Source of the DNA: Wyeomyia smithii
Taxonomy: Eukaryota; Arthropoda; Insecta; Diptera; Culicidae
Reading direction: 5' to 3'
Assembly: GCF_029784165.1 (NCBI RefSeq)
Contig: NC_073695.1
Span: 189,747,357-189,811,356 of the forward strand
Length of the DNA stretch: 64,000 nt
Shown here: one piece after another, positions 53,205 through 64,000 of the stretch
Position numbering within the stretch: position 1 is the first letter of the stretch
Layout of the letters: each line of letters starts with the position of its first letter
The notes under the pieces: generated by a model
What the model was told of the DNA's origin: nothing
Database searches by the model: none
What the model saw: the letters and a program-made list of their open reading frames with translations, nothing else
Made by a program: the position numbers and the translations under genes

Positions 53205-54145
53205 ATGCATCTCAAGTCGATTTTATGTCTCCGGGCATCAAATGGGTTCCGGAAAATACCCATATTAACGGGTGACAAATAAAACTTTGGATTTTTTTCC
53301 TGCTGCTGTCAAAAAGGGTGTTTGATTCATTTCTCATGAACGTACATTCATTATGAACTAACAAAAAATATTAAACATTTCAGATTACGGACCTTACCGG
53401 CCTTCCGACGATGCTTTCTTATGATGCCGGAACAGGAGCGTTGTACTAATCAAATGTTCACAATTCGTTGATTCACTATTATTATTGCACCGAAGGAACT
53501 CAAAATCCCGAAAAAAACCTTCGATTGGACGACGCTCGGTAGATTCATTAGGTTGCGTATTTGGGGTACAAATGGAGTCGAGTAGTTGTTCAGAAACGTT
53601 TGTGTTTTTTGACGTAATGTGATGATATTTTATCTTCCCATAACACACACTTTTCATCGGTATGATCTTTTGGAAGAATTGCAGTCATCCTAATGTTGTT
53701 CCAACATTCGTTCTGGTATACATTTTGATTGATAGCCAAACCACTAGGCTTGAACCATGGTTAAAAAGGAAAAATTCCTTCTCAGTCCACTACTCTGGCC
53801 GGACTTCCACTACCACCTTGGTAGATTAAAATTTAGGTTTGCTGGATATCATACACAATAGAAACCGGAAGATTTTCGCTTCAAAATGGTCTACCTCGAA
53901 CTTTTTGCCAAAATTTCTGTGCATTTCATAGCGAACTGTGAAATGCGCTTGCAAAATGCGAGAGAGAGAGCTTTTATATACATACTCTCATTTCTCTCTG
54001 AGCGTGTTTGTTTTGGAGTAAGAGAGCCTCTTAAAAATTCCAAATTTTTAGTTGTCACCCGTTACATTATATTTAGTCATTTCATGCTTTTCATGCTTTT
54101 AAAATGGCTTCCGGATTTATTTCATGTTTCTGGGCATAATCAAGA
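53205..54145 (+). repeat. Dispersed 'CCGGAA' repeat, copy 4, split by a mariner-like element
   Basis: CAAGTCGATTTTATGTCTCC, GGGTTCCGGAAAATACCCAT at 53213-53263 and, beyond the insertion, AAATGGCTTCCGG, TTTCTGGGCATAATC at 54103-54143 are motifs of the family. The host copy reads through on both sides of the TA at the element's ends. Confidence 0.5.
53268..54062 (-). mobile_element. Mariner-like element, degraded, minus strand
   Basis: Termini are ACGGGTGACAAATAAAACTT at 53268 and the complement ACGGGTGACAACTAAAAATT ending at 54062, flanked by TA (53266-53267 and 54063-54064). On the minus strand 53394-53657 reads ERRPIEGFFRDFEFLRCNNN then STNCEHLI, the R-P-I-E-x-F-W block that carries the third catalytic residue (Glu) and the C-terminal region of Tc1/mariner transposases, shortly before the 3' end of the element. 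Other domains are not readable. The plus-strand frame 53886-54323 crosses the element's edge and is not a gene. Confidence 0.72.
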
Positions 54146-54785
54146 AATGAATAAACTGGTCATCTGTGAGGTAAACTGTACAGCCTGTATTCCGGGAAAA
54201 ACGACAACGGCCAGCGACACGTTACCTCCGCAACTTCCCGAGGACTGTAAGTCCGAAATATATCTTTTCCCCTCAAAGTTAATCACAAAACCACTTTGCG
54301 ATCATCTGACTAACGTAGAATAAACAAAATCAACCATGTTCTCATCGACGGCCGGTTCTTTTGAGACAGTAGTCACACCGGAAATGTTTCGTATTTTAGA
54401 AGGGTGTGTGTCTAAATGTACATATTTGCAATGTGCAGTACCTTTTCTTTCACCTTATTACTTTTTGGTTCATATGTTACCAAAAAAAGATAAAAAATCT
54501 GTCAAGTAACCATCGAGAAATGAATTATGGAATTGTTTCAGTGTAGATCTTAAGGTAATTTTTTCAACGAAAGTTTGGCTAATTTTCTAGAAGTTATCCA
54601 TTGACACCCATTCCCTATCTCTCGTCATTATTTAGATATATTGACTTAAAAGAAAGTGTTTTAAACACTTTAAACCTTTTCAAATATCAGTCCAGATTTT
54701 CAAAAATTATTTTGCCCTGTCTCAATAATTTTGTCTAACCCCTTTAGTTGTGGTATGCTTGCATTCGAAACTGTCGATCGTGGCA
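54146..54785. other. Stretch without recognised gene
   Basis: AT-rich beyond 54330; no domain. Confidence 0.45.
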
Positions 54786-55980
54786 TAGCCTAACTTCACA
54801 GTTCAACATCAAGCAGCTTCGGAACTCGCAATTTGCGGAGGAATACGCGCATTAGCTTGAAGTGGTATTCTCCACGGTGAAGGAGCATGCTGCATCGGCT
54901 TTAAGGACGGCTTGTGATAGTACTGGAGTCACCGATCGGCATAAACGACTGAACCGGACTCGGGCGATATAACTGTGCAGGTCGACGAGGGAGATAAAGG
55001 CCTAATACAAACGAACACGAAAAGACATGAGCACGATTCTAAGACGAACAGAGCGTCCTGCTGGCATGAACATAAGGAGCTCGAGCAGCTGTCCCGTGCA
55101 AACTATACGCGGAAGCTCTATGAAATCAATCTCGCAGATGCTATGTGCTGCAAGCCTGATCTTTTCAATTTGACAAATCTTACAGAAATGTCGCGAATAC
55201 AACGTGTCAACACATCACATCTTTATTGACTTCACAATGGCCTACGATACAGTCGATCGAGAACAGCTATGGTAAATTATGCACAATAGATTCCTGAATA
55301 AACTTACGCGATTGATTAAGGCCACCATGGTGCAAGTGATGACTGCATGCGCTTTCGGTAATACTCTCGAGCTTCTCTAAATCACGCAGGGGATGGAGGC
55401 GAGGTGATGGGTTTTCTTGTTTGTTGTTTAAAATAGTCCTTTTGGGTGTGATCCGGAGCGCGGGCATCAACACTAAGGGTACGGTTTTCACAAGGTCGGC
55501 TCAGGTTCTGGGTTTCGTGGATGACCTTGACTTCATCACACGTAACTTTGCGAGGGCCAAGGAAACATACTTCCGACTGAAATCAGAAGCCAGCAGGATC
55601 GAACTAAGAATAAATGCACCGAAAACGAAATGCATGCAAGCGAGAGGCTCCAAGAAAAATAGCATCAGCCGTCCAACTCAAGTCTCTGTAGACTGGTGAC
55701 CGACGACAATAACACCAGCTAAGAGATTCAGAGACGCATTCAGGCTGGAAATCGTGCTTACTTTTCTCTTCAGAAGAACCATGAACTTTGACCCATGAGC
55801 TGCACGCACTGCTTGGAGAGAACCTCATTGAAAACCTGGCGAAAGACAATAGGCTGCGCCGGTTACGTCGTGGGAATGCCGGATGACAATCCTGTGAAAT
55901 CCCTTCTTCTCTCGCACGAAGGCTTCAGTTTATCGAAGAATACTTCCGCGTGTACCGTGCAATATAGCGACAATTTATAA
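54786..55980 (+). pseudogene. LINE (craniofacial-type), plus strand, linker to RT C-terminus
   Basis: In order: FNIKQLRNSQFAEEYA-like linker (54800-54860), ELEQLSRANYTRKLYEIN (55080-55130), the palm start DFTMAYDTVDREQLW (55230-55274) and NKLTRLIKATMVQVM, then after a deletion GVIRSAGINTKGTVFTRSAQ, VLGFVDDLDFITRNFARAKE with FVDD in place of FADD, RLKSEASRIELRINAPKTKC, and the C-terminal GYVVGMPDDNPVKSLL (55855-55905). Same family as at 8592-12935 and 39530-41595 but a distinct copy. Several stops, including one directly after the palm Asp segment. Confidence 0.8.
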
Positions 55981-55984
55981 GGTA

Positions 55985-56300
55985 TGGGAATTATTTCTGT
56001 TTCTGAAAATATCCATATCAGGTGGTATTTGGCTGTTTTCCGAAGACCGGAAGTCATCAACTTGACTTTTAGAATGGTGGCTGGAATTGTTTTCCGGTCT
56101 TCTTAATTACAGAAATATACTTGTTATGTGGTATTCAGACATTCAAAGCCGTTTTCCAAAAACCAGAAGCCACCATTTTTGGAATCAAAATACCGTTTGG
56201 GTTCGATCTTAGAGCTCTGGATATCATCTTGGTTCAAAAAATACCCACATTAGATGGACGGAATGATGGATGATATTTGGCCTCACTTTCAGCTCTGATT
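55985..56300 (+). repeat. Dispersed 'CCGGAAG' repeat, copy 5
   Basis: Units of GAAAATATCCATATCAGGTG, GGCTGTTTTCCGAAGACCGG, AAGTCATC and later CCGTTTTCCAAAAACCAGAA, GCCACCATTTTTGGAATCAA, ATACCCACATTAGATGG, about 130 bases apart, mark this family. Two to three units are present. Confidence 0.65.
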
Positions 56301-57872
56301 GATCAAAATTTGCGTTCAAAACATGACTCTGCCTTACTCATTTTCATAATAGTTAGCGTCAAAAAAATCATAAATTTCTGCATATTGGTGGACGCTAAAA
56401 AATACTGTCATCAGATAGCTTCTGCTTTCCACCTAAAAACTTGATGTTAATGTCCAACTCCGCCTTTCAACGTGTCCCGTTACTGGATAAAAAATGGTTA
56501 GTTTCTTTGACTTGAAATTAACTGTTCAACTCAAAACTATAATGTTGCCTCTTAGTATTTTTTGTTTGCTTATACCTAGAAATAACAAAATACCAATGGG
56601 GTCTATTTTACTGCACATTGCGAAATATCGTTTTTCTGGTTTTTGCCCATTTTTATCTCCCCTTTTTTATCTTTATCAAGTCATCAGTCACATTTAACAA
56701 ACAAAGTATTCGGATAGGTAGTTGAGATATGATTCGGAATATTTAAAAGAAGGTTTATTGAAAACTTAAAGTGATTTCACTGACTCCATCAAAGGGTGGA
56801 CATGGGGAAAAAATAGGAGGTTGTTTCCAAGATACGACTGCACAACCGATAATAATAATATTATAAGCAAATTGACTGTTTAAATTGTTTCATTAATTAT
56901 TTATAAAATCTACTTTTGCCTGCTCAAATCAAGAAACTTTTCGTTGAATGAACACTGGAAGTCTACTATATGAAAATAATACAACATTTTGCTTGTTTTG
57001 TGCCACGCTGCAGTACGAAATATATGGCTGTGTTCGGGAACCTTCACGTGGTTGTGAAAAATTCAATATCTGTCAACCTATTTCAACTAAGTAATATCCC
57101 AAGTCACCACGATAGCATCAATCCTCGTATTTCTCACGTGCTATCGGTTTTAATTCGCACATGAAAATACGAAATAACTGATTGACCAGAATAAGAAATC
57201 ATTTACTCCCAAAGTCTTGCGATCGATACCTTTCGAAAATATAATTAATCTTCAATTAGTTGTTCGGTTGCCTTGAGAAGGACAGTCCGCTGTTCAAAAT
57301 CGGATATGTTGATCGCTACTTTTGTGTTGCACTGACAGTGGAGGAATGGAAGGAACCGCGCTACTGCTGAGATATGTGAACAACCGGTCAAGTGATTTGC
57401 TTAAGCCGAAAGCAAATTCAGAATGCCAGCTGATACTGGCGCAATCTGCTACGCTACGGCTAACAAGGTGTACTATTCTGTTGACATGTCGATCTGTGTA
57501 ATGTCCACGGTCCATACAAAATTTTTAGATTTTTTATGGGCAGTTATCCACGAAGGGGTGGGTCAAAATCGTTAAAAATCTGTCCACGTGGAATGTGGAT
57601 GGCCCCTAAGATATTGTACATTCATGAAATGAGATTTCAAAATTAAAGAAAGATTTAGACGTTTACTATTGAAATTTGCGCCCAGTTACATTCAACATTC
57701 AATTGAAAATACCTAAGTGGCGTTGAAACTGTGCATTCGTTGAATTTTTTGACGCAGAACTACGTCTTACTTTAAAAGTTTTAGGGGCCACTGACCGCAT
57801 TTTGCTAACCAATATCTTGATCGAAAGATAAAATTCACCTCAAACTCATGGTACAATAATTGCTATATTTTT
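56301..57872. other. Gene-free stretch
   Basis: No coding frame. The segment 57530-57610 (TTATCCACGAAGGGGTGGGT, TCTGTCCACGTGGAATGTGG) has the look of a MITE end common in insects, but no partner end was found. Confidence 0.45.
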
Positions 57873-60121
57873 GCCTTTCTCCTAGAAAGGTATAGCAATC
57901 ACTTGCAAAACCGAAAGTATAAAAGTGCTCCAAAGGGCCGAATGGCATATATCACACAACTCAGCTCGACGAGCTGAGCATTTTCTGTATGTGTGTGGAT
58001 GTGTGTATGTGTGTGTGTGTATATGTGTGTATGTGCAGATTTTTATTCTCACTCACTTTTCTCAGAGATGGCTGGACCGATTTCCATGCAATTAATTGCA
58101 AATGAAAGGTCGTGATACCCCATAGGACCCCATTAAATTTTATTGTAATCGGATTGTTAGTTTAGAGGTTATTTATCCAAATGTAAAATTCATTATACAT
58201 CAATATCTAAAAACTACACAACCGATTTGAATCAAATTGGTTTCAAATGAACGGACTACCTGAAATACCCTTAACTTTTGAATTTCATAAAGATTGAACT
58301 TGTGGTTCAAAAGTTATGAAAAGAAACGTGTTCTGAAGACTGTTTAATCTCACTCATGTTTCTCAGAGATGGCTGGACCGATTCTCATAAAATCAGTGTC
58401 AAATGGAAGGTCTAGTTGCCCCATAAGACCCTATTGATTTGTTTTGAAATCGGACTTTTACTTTGCCTGTTATGTTTAAAAATGTGAAATCCAGCTATGA
58501 AAAGGAACATATTCCGAAGACTACTTGAACTAACTCACTCACTTTTCTCAGAGAAGGCTGATTCGATTTCCACAAATTTAGTGTCAATGAATAAGTCCAG
58601 CTACCTCGTAGCACCTTATTGAATTTTACTGCAATCGGACTGTAACTTCGTCTGTAATGTACCGAAATGTGAAAACCACGAAACTTCATTATCTCAGAAA
58701 CTACACAACCGATTTGATCAATATCAATATCAGATGAGCGGGCTAGTTAAGGGGTAACTGATGAATTATGATTGAACACGTGATTTCAAAGTTTGGCTGT
58801 CCTAGACGTTCCCATTTCATTTGATTATAATCGAACATAAGCAACCGTTATGTATTAAATTGTTAATAAAACAAAGAAAGCCTATCATCTCAAAGATGAC
58901 ATAACTTATTTGATCATAACTATTGTCATACGAACGAGTCATCTCTTTGATTAGCGGCTCAAAAATTATGGAAAGAAAAGTAGTTCAAAGACTTATTAAA
59001 ACTGTACCTGTTTTGATCGATATAGGTGGCCACAACATAATTGAAATGTGGTATCGTACTATTTGAACGTTCCAAATTCATTGATTCTTTGCGATGTGTT
59101 TAAAATCTGCAAATGTACAACGAATCGGCCATTGGATATGAAACGTGTTTCGAAGACTGTTTAATCTCACTCATGTTTCTCAGAGATGGCTGGACCGATT
59201 TTCATAAAATCAGTGACAAATGGAAGGTCTTGTTGCCAAAGTCATATAAAAAATCACATAAAATGATTGGTTTTATCTAAATGACAACATCCTCGACTTC
59301 TGGCTTCTGTACATCGCCTTAATTCTGAATATATTCATATTGGGTGGTATTCGGTCATTTTCTGCAGATTTTCTGGCATCAATCTGACACCGGAAATTCC
59401 CATATTGGGAGGCATTAAGTTATTTTGGTTGTTTTCCAGAAACTAAAATTGAACGTCTTTAAATTCAAAATGGTGTCCAGGGTCAATGTTTTGTTTCCAT
59501 GCATCGTCTCGATTACGGAAATATTCATAATGAGTTTTATTCTCGACTGTTTCCTTGAAGTTGCCATCTTACAATCCAAAATGTTGCCAGAGGTCACTTA
59601 TGGAACATATTTGTTACCACTAAAAACATCCACCTGCCAGATATGGTTCCAATTAGTTGGTTAGCTCTCGAAATGTGCAGAAATTTGTGTTTCATTTACA
59701 TGGAACCCCTCCTTTCCAGAAAAGGAAGGGGCGTTCAACTATTATGGACATATTTGTTACCCCTTAAAACAGCCACATGCCAAATTCGGTTTCATTTGCT
59801 TGGTTTGTTCTTGAGTTGTGCAGAAATTTAGGTTTCATTTGTATTGGACCCCTCCTTTCCAGAAGAGGGAGGAGTCTCAAACTATCATAGGAACCTTTAT
59901 CGGCACCAAAAATTACAAAAATTAAATACAAATTTTCACGTCGATCGATTCGGTAGTTTTCGAGCCTATATGGATCAGACAGACAGACAGACCGGACTGC
60001 ATTTTTTTATGTATAGATTACAACATCAATATTTTAGGACCTAAAGAGTTAATATACATTCATTGGATTGATGCATTCATGTAAATCTATTTTTACAAAT
60101 AAAAGTTTGAATGAGAAAGGC
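57873..60121. repeat. Composite repeat block with short terminal inverted repeat and internal modules
   Basis: It is bounded by GCCTTTCTC (57873-57881) and its complement GAGAAAGGC (60113-60121). Inside: a TG-rich microsatellite (57990-58036); four copies of a block CTCAGAGATGGCTGGACCGAT or close variants (near 58060, 58360, 58546 and 59178) each followed by ATAAAATCAGTG-like text; a copy of the dispersed CCGGAA repeat (59285-59600); two and a half copies of an about 145 bp unit starting ACATATTTGTTACC (59606 and 59748) with CCCCTCCTTTCCAGAA; and the end GGATCAGACAGACAGACAGA (59971). No coding domain. Type unknown. Confidence 0.65.
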
Positions 60122-63100
60122 TGGGTCTGACCGCTAAGTGGATTAATTTAGGTTTTTAAATAGAACATTACTGAAAAATTCAGTTCAAATTCACCAATCA
60201 GAATGGAAACGACTAGAACGAAGTGTTTGAATGTTGGATGAATTTTGATGACTATACCGTTATACCTCATACCTTTTTAAATGAATTATATGTAATTCAA
60301 ACTGATTCCAATTATTTCCAGTAAATTGAATTTCAGTAGCATCATCGAAGTTATTCTATTGCATTACATGAATAAATATTACCATTGCAGTCTTGATTAA
60401 GACTAAATTTTATATCCTACAGTATGAAACCAGCATTGATTAAGAAATGTGTCTTTATTATTTGTACCGACTATTTCGGTTTTCGAATGTGTCTAATCAT
60501 CTAATTCATCGCCGCTAGAACCACCCTATCACACCGTTCACATCCAACCCGAAACTACGCTATACGGACGTGATGAAAGCGATGAAGTATCCGCGGGAAA
60601 TTTATGGCAGGGATTTAAACCGAAATCGATAATGTTTGTATATCAACAGCCGGGAAAAAAAGACCGATTAATATCGCCGCAGCAACTGACGAGAGCGGGT
60701 AAATTTGGCTTCAATCCAATTGCCACTTTGAGGATAAATAATAATACGACAAAATCCTTTGCATTGTACTTGCCAACGAAGTGGTAATGCGCTCGAAGCA
60801 AATTCAGTCAACGTCAATGAGAGCAACGAATGAATGAACGAAATGAAAGTGACTCAATTATTGCGGCCGGGTGAACGTTTACAGCCGCAGCAACACTCTG
60901 GGCGATAAGCTCGTGCTCAATCCTGATAATGGCAAACATTATGGAGCAATCAAGCGTGGCAATATACAATCATCGTTGCGCTTGTCAGCCAGAGTGGACT
61001 CAAACCCAACCCCGCCGCCCTCGTCGCTTTTACATCTCGTCCAGCACTGACACCAACACAACCGCCGAATCAGTGCACAATCAGCATATGGTAGCAACAG
61101 TAGCCGTCCGGAGATAGGGAAGAAACGTGACACTCAATGTCACATAAACGTCCATAAAAGTAATTTATGTACCGAAACACTCAATTAGGCGTACATTCAC
61201 ATATAAAAATAAAAACGGTAGTAATCGCTGCTGAACATCATCATCATCAACGACGTGATCGCGTCAATGATCTCTCCGTAGCGTCCATCCAGAGTCGGCC
61301 AAGACGTTGCTTGCCAATCCGCGGTAATCTGAATGTGTAGCTACCAACTAATGGCAGCTGATTTTACTGCTTCCTCTATTCATAGATACCTACTTTGGAG
61401 ATTATGCACTTGACTTTGTGGTTAATGGATATAAACTTTTCTCCCCTGATAGACGCAGGCTACAGATGGTGCTGAGAAGTGCTTGAGATTTGCTTTTAAG
61501 CAGATTCAAAATTTTTATTTGGGTTTTTAGGTCGGAGTGGTGCAACATTCCATTATATGTCATAAAATGTTTTTCGCTCAAAACAAGGTTTTATTGTCAT
61601 TACATTTCAAAACATAATAGTTTCCGAGCTACATTTTGACATAGGACTACGGTTTTGTTTACTATGTTGAGGTATATTGTGTGAAATTGAAAATGAGTTC
61701 GCCATGAAATTACTTTATGCACTAATAACTGTACAATACACAACCATTAAAAGTAAATCCCTTCACGACTAACAAACGTCTACTTCTACTTGATTTTGTA
61801 ATTCAATTTTGAACAATTTGCTGTGAATGCTAGTGCACGCTGCTGCTGACAGTACTGACAACACTGACCGTGATTTCGCAATGCGCTACACTTTTAGGGC
61901 AATGTTCAGTCCGTTTCGAAATTTTCCACAAAAACCAGTCACAATAACTTTGTTTATTTGTGCAAAATGAAAAGTACCAGTATTTGTGAAAAATATTCCA
62001 ATGGTCACTGGCGGTCACAACAGAGAATGAAACCAACTGAGGAAACAATGAAAAAACACATCGAACTTTTTAGTTTCATATTCCAACTAGAAGAGTTTTA
62101 CTAGAAGAGTTTTTAAGAGTAGTATTGCAGAAAAACTTCAAAATATTATTATCTATGAATCAAATCGTTTCATTACAATTAGTTGATATTTTGAACAGAA
62201 ACCTTACAAACCCTGCGTTCTAAAATTTATTTTGAAATTTTATTTACTTGAACAAGCGCTTTTTTAAGATGTGATAGTCAGATATGGAACTGATATTTTA
62301 CAAGCCTGATCAAAATTCTATTTAAAACGAGATCCTATAAAGCTAGGAACATTCAGTGTACAATTCATATTTTTTAATTCCTGCCTTCTTTCAGTAGACA
62401 AAATGAAATCGACATTCAAACCACATCCCGCTAAGACAATTCGTACAGATAAAATGTAAAAACCGTCATTGCCGAGCCGTTCGTTGTAGTCTGCCCTACG
62501 TCAGTTAGCCAGTAACACCCACAAAAAAATACCACCAATTTGCATTATTTGGCATATATTTACATAGTCTGCACCTCGCCGTAGAAGCTCGTCAAAAATG
62601 CACCCCTCTTATCCCACCATCATCTAGACTTCCTCCGACACTTGTCTGCATGAGTTCTGTTACAAACGTTTCCTGTTACTCTACCTCCGGCAAGTGTACT
62701 TGGCATCACCAGACACGAGCAGGATTTGAATCCGAAACGCAAGAGCCTCTTCTCGCTTGCCTAAAATCCGAGATTATTTTAAGCCCCACGGAAGAGGCAT
62801 TTAACTACACTTAACTCCCAGCTCCACGGCACAAATGAAGATGAAGTGTTCCACTTCTCGGATCTATCTCCCATCGCTGATGGTGAAGTTTGTTTTTGTT
62901 GAATAGGGCTCTGTAACGTCGCCGAGGATCTCCTCTGCCCGCAAGGAAGAACCAGTGTGCAGCGCCGGATACCCCGTGCAAGTCGGAGTGCGCATATTTA
63001 TTAAGCACTATCAAGTCGAATCAGATGACTCTTGACACACGGACCAGAACGATCGACGTAATAAATTCAAACTTGACTCCCCGAGCAGCGGCAGTCGAGC

Positions 63101-63357
63101 TCAGGCCCAAAAAGATGCCGGCAGGAGAGCTGAGCGGTAACGAGGCGTCCCAGGCCATAAGTCATTCCGTACTTGTCGTGTTCCGATGTGGTGTTGTTTT
63201 TGCAGTTATACAATAAAATAAACAATTGGCTTGTCGTATCTGCGTGCTGCAGCACCGGACCCGAAACACAGTCATCCGCGGACAAGGGTCTGCTGATTAA
63301 ATCATCTCAGCAAATCACGTCGCCACGGGGACAAGAGCCCGTCTCGGGCGCTTAACG
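60122..63357. other. Gene-free stretch
   Basis: No frame with a domain. Simple CATCATCATCATCAAC at 61228. CpG and GC content rise from about 62500. Nothing else is recognised. Confidence 0.5.
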
Positions 63358-63492
63358 ATGACTGACACCCAAGATGGACCGAAACACTCGTCGTCATCGC
63401 ATCATCGGGATGAAAATAAACTGCGTCCGGCCGCCATCGCCGTCGGTGCGCGGTGGAGTGTGGCACAGGCATTGCGTGCGAAACTAAAGTGA
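63358..63492 (+). CDS. Small hydrophilic ORF, uncertain
   Basis: A 44-codon frame opens MTDTQDGPKHSSSSHHRDEN and ends ARWSVAQALRAKLK, stop at 63490-63492. It lies in a GC-rich part and has a basic, Ser/His-rich start. No homology is recognised, and it is short enough to be chance or to be the 5' part of a spliced exon (a weak donor AAAGTGACG occurs at the stop). Confidence 0.15.
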   Translation: MTDTQDGPKHSSSSHHRDENKLRPAAIAVGARWSVAQALRAKLK

Positions 63493-64000
63493 CGAGGTGT
63501 CACATTAGAGGATCATCCCGCAGTTTTCTTGTTTGGTCGAAAGCTGCAGCTGCCGTCGTTGCAGATTTCAGCTTCCGCTTTAATCGTATTCCTGTTTTGA
63601 TTTTCGTTCGAGCGGGGGGTTGCCGATGGACAAGAAGTCTGCCGAAAGGATACATTTGTATATTGAACGTTGCGGCTTCATTGGTTTCGTTTTATACTTG
63701 GTTTTATATAATCTCTAACAAGGAAAGGTTTCAACTTTGTTCGCTTTAAAAAAAGTACTACAAATGATACTTCTCAGAATATGTGAACTATATGAGACTG
63801 GTCCGGTTTTATATTTATCAGACTACACTGATACTCTGTATACATAGTTGCAAAAAATAAGAAAATAATGAAATTTGTACAAAAAAAACATTGTTATGCG
63901 CAATTAGAACAATTTTGAGAAACGAACGAATATGTATTAGTTATAACGCAATTTTTATCAAACATATAATCATACATTTTTCGATCATTTCCATGACAAA
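63493..64000. other. Terminal stretch without recognised gene
   Basis: The start is GC-rich, the last 250 bases very AT-rich. The 98-codon frame at 63453-63749 has no motif. Confidence 0.5.

Noticed and set aside
53886..54323. 145-codon plus-strand frame
   Set aside because: Crosses the right end of the mariner-like element, so it mixes two unrelated sequences.
61220..61250. CATCATCATCATCAAC as start of a repeat array or CRISPR
   Set aside because: Only a short simple trinucleotide run; no spaced direct repeats here or elsewhere in the window.

Overview
The window looks like repeat-rich, intergenic or deep-intronic nuclear DNA of a culicine mosquito (Aedes-like). This is an inference from repeat content: BEL/Pao retrotransposons with a PHD-type finger in Gag, many R1-clade LINE pieces, a second LINE family with a craniofacial-development-protein-2-like endonuclease, Jockey/CR1-type LINEs, mariner relatives with DD37D and DD37E signatures, two tRNA-like SINE families, and several MITE classes. 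I found no convincing intact host gene, rRNA, tRNA gene or CRISPR array. Nearly every recognisable coding stretch is a decayed transposable-element fragment.

Layout. 1-2.4 kb is the 3' end of a BEL/Pao element: frameshifted integrase, then a probable 3' LTR. 3.2-5.4 kb is a mosaic of a mariner-like end, a hAT-MITE fragment and a plus-strand R1 relic whose gag is split by a tRNA-like SINE. 5.4-8.1 kb shows nothing I recognise, followed by a 127+127 bp hairpin at 8.07-8.35 kb. 8.6-12.9 kb is one minus-strand LINE broken by another LINE, a SINE, a DD37E transposase fragment and a hAT-type MITE. 13.2-20.0 kb is a minus-strand R1 into which a BEL/Pao element (13938-19492, TSD GCTGC) jumped; its 5' LTR then took a piggyBac-type MITE at TTAA.

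20-26 kb is mostly featureless apart from an inverted pair of a repeat family. 26.0-27.3 kb is a nearly complete maT-type (DD37D) transposon. 27.4-32.9 kb is a cluster of Jockey/CR1-type and R1 pieces, with a tandem MITE dimer inside an R1 gag and a SINE at its end. 33.3-34.9 kb is a 1.6 kb fold-back. 35-39.5 kb is largely featureless. 39.5-41.8 kb is a minus-strand LINE followed by a SINE. 42-50 kb holds T/G-rich degenerate tracts, a CR1/Jockey-type remnant, dispersed repeats and one minus-strand ORF with a hydrophobic segment. 50-56.3 kb has a SINE with a 13 bp TSD, a TA MITE, a Juan-like LINE, two mariner relics and a plus-strand LINE fragment. 57.9-60.1 kb is a composite array of internally repeated modules. 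The last 4 kb is CpG-richer DNA without a recognised gene.

The elements do not act as a pathway. Their value is as a stratified insertion record: several insertions can be read to the base because both flanks of the host element, or an unoccupied twin site, are present in the window.
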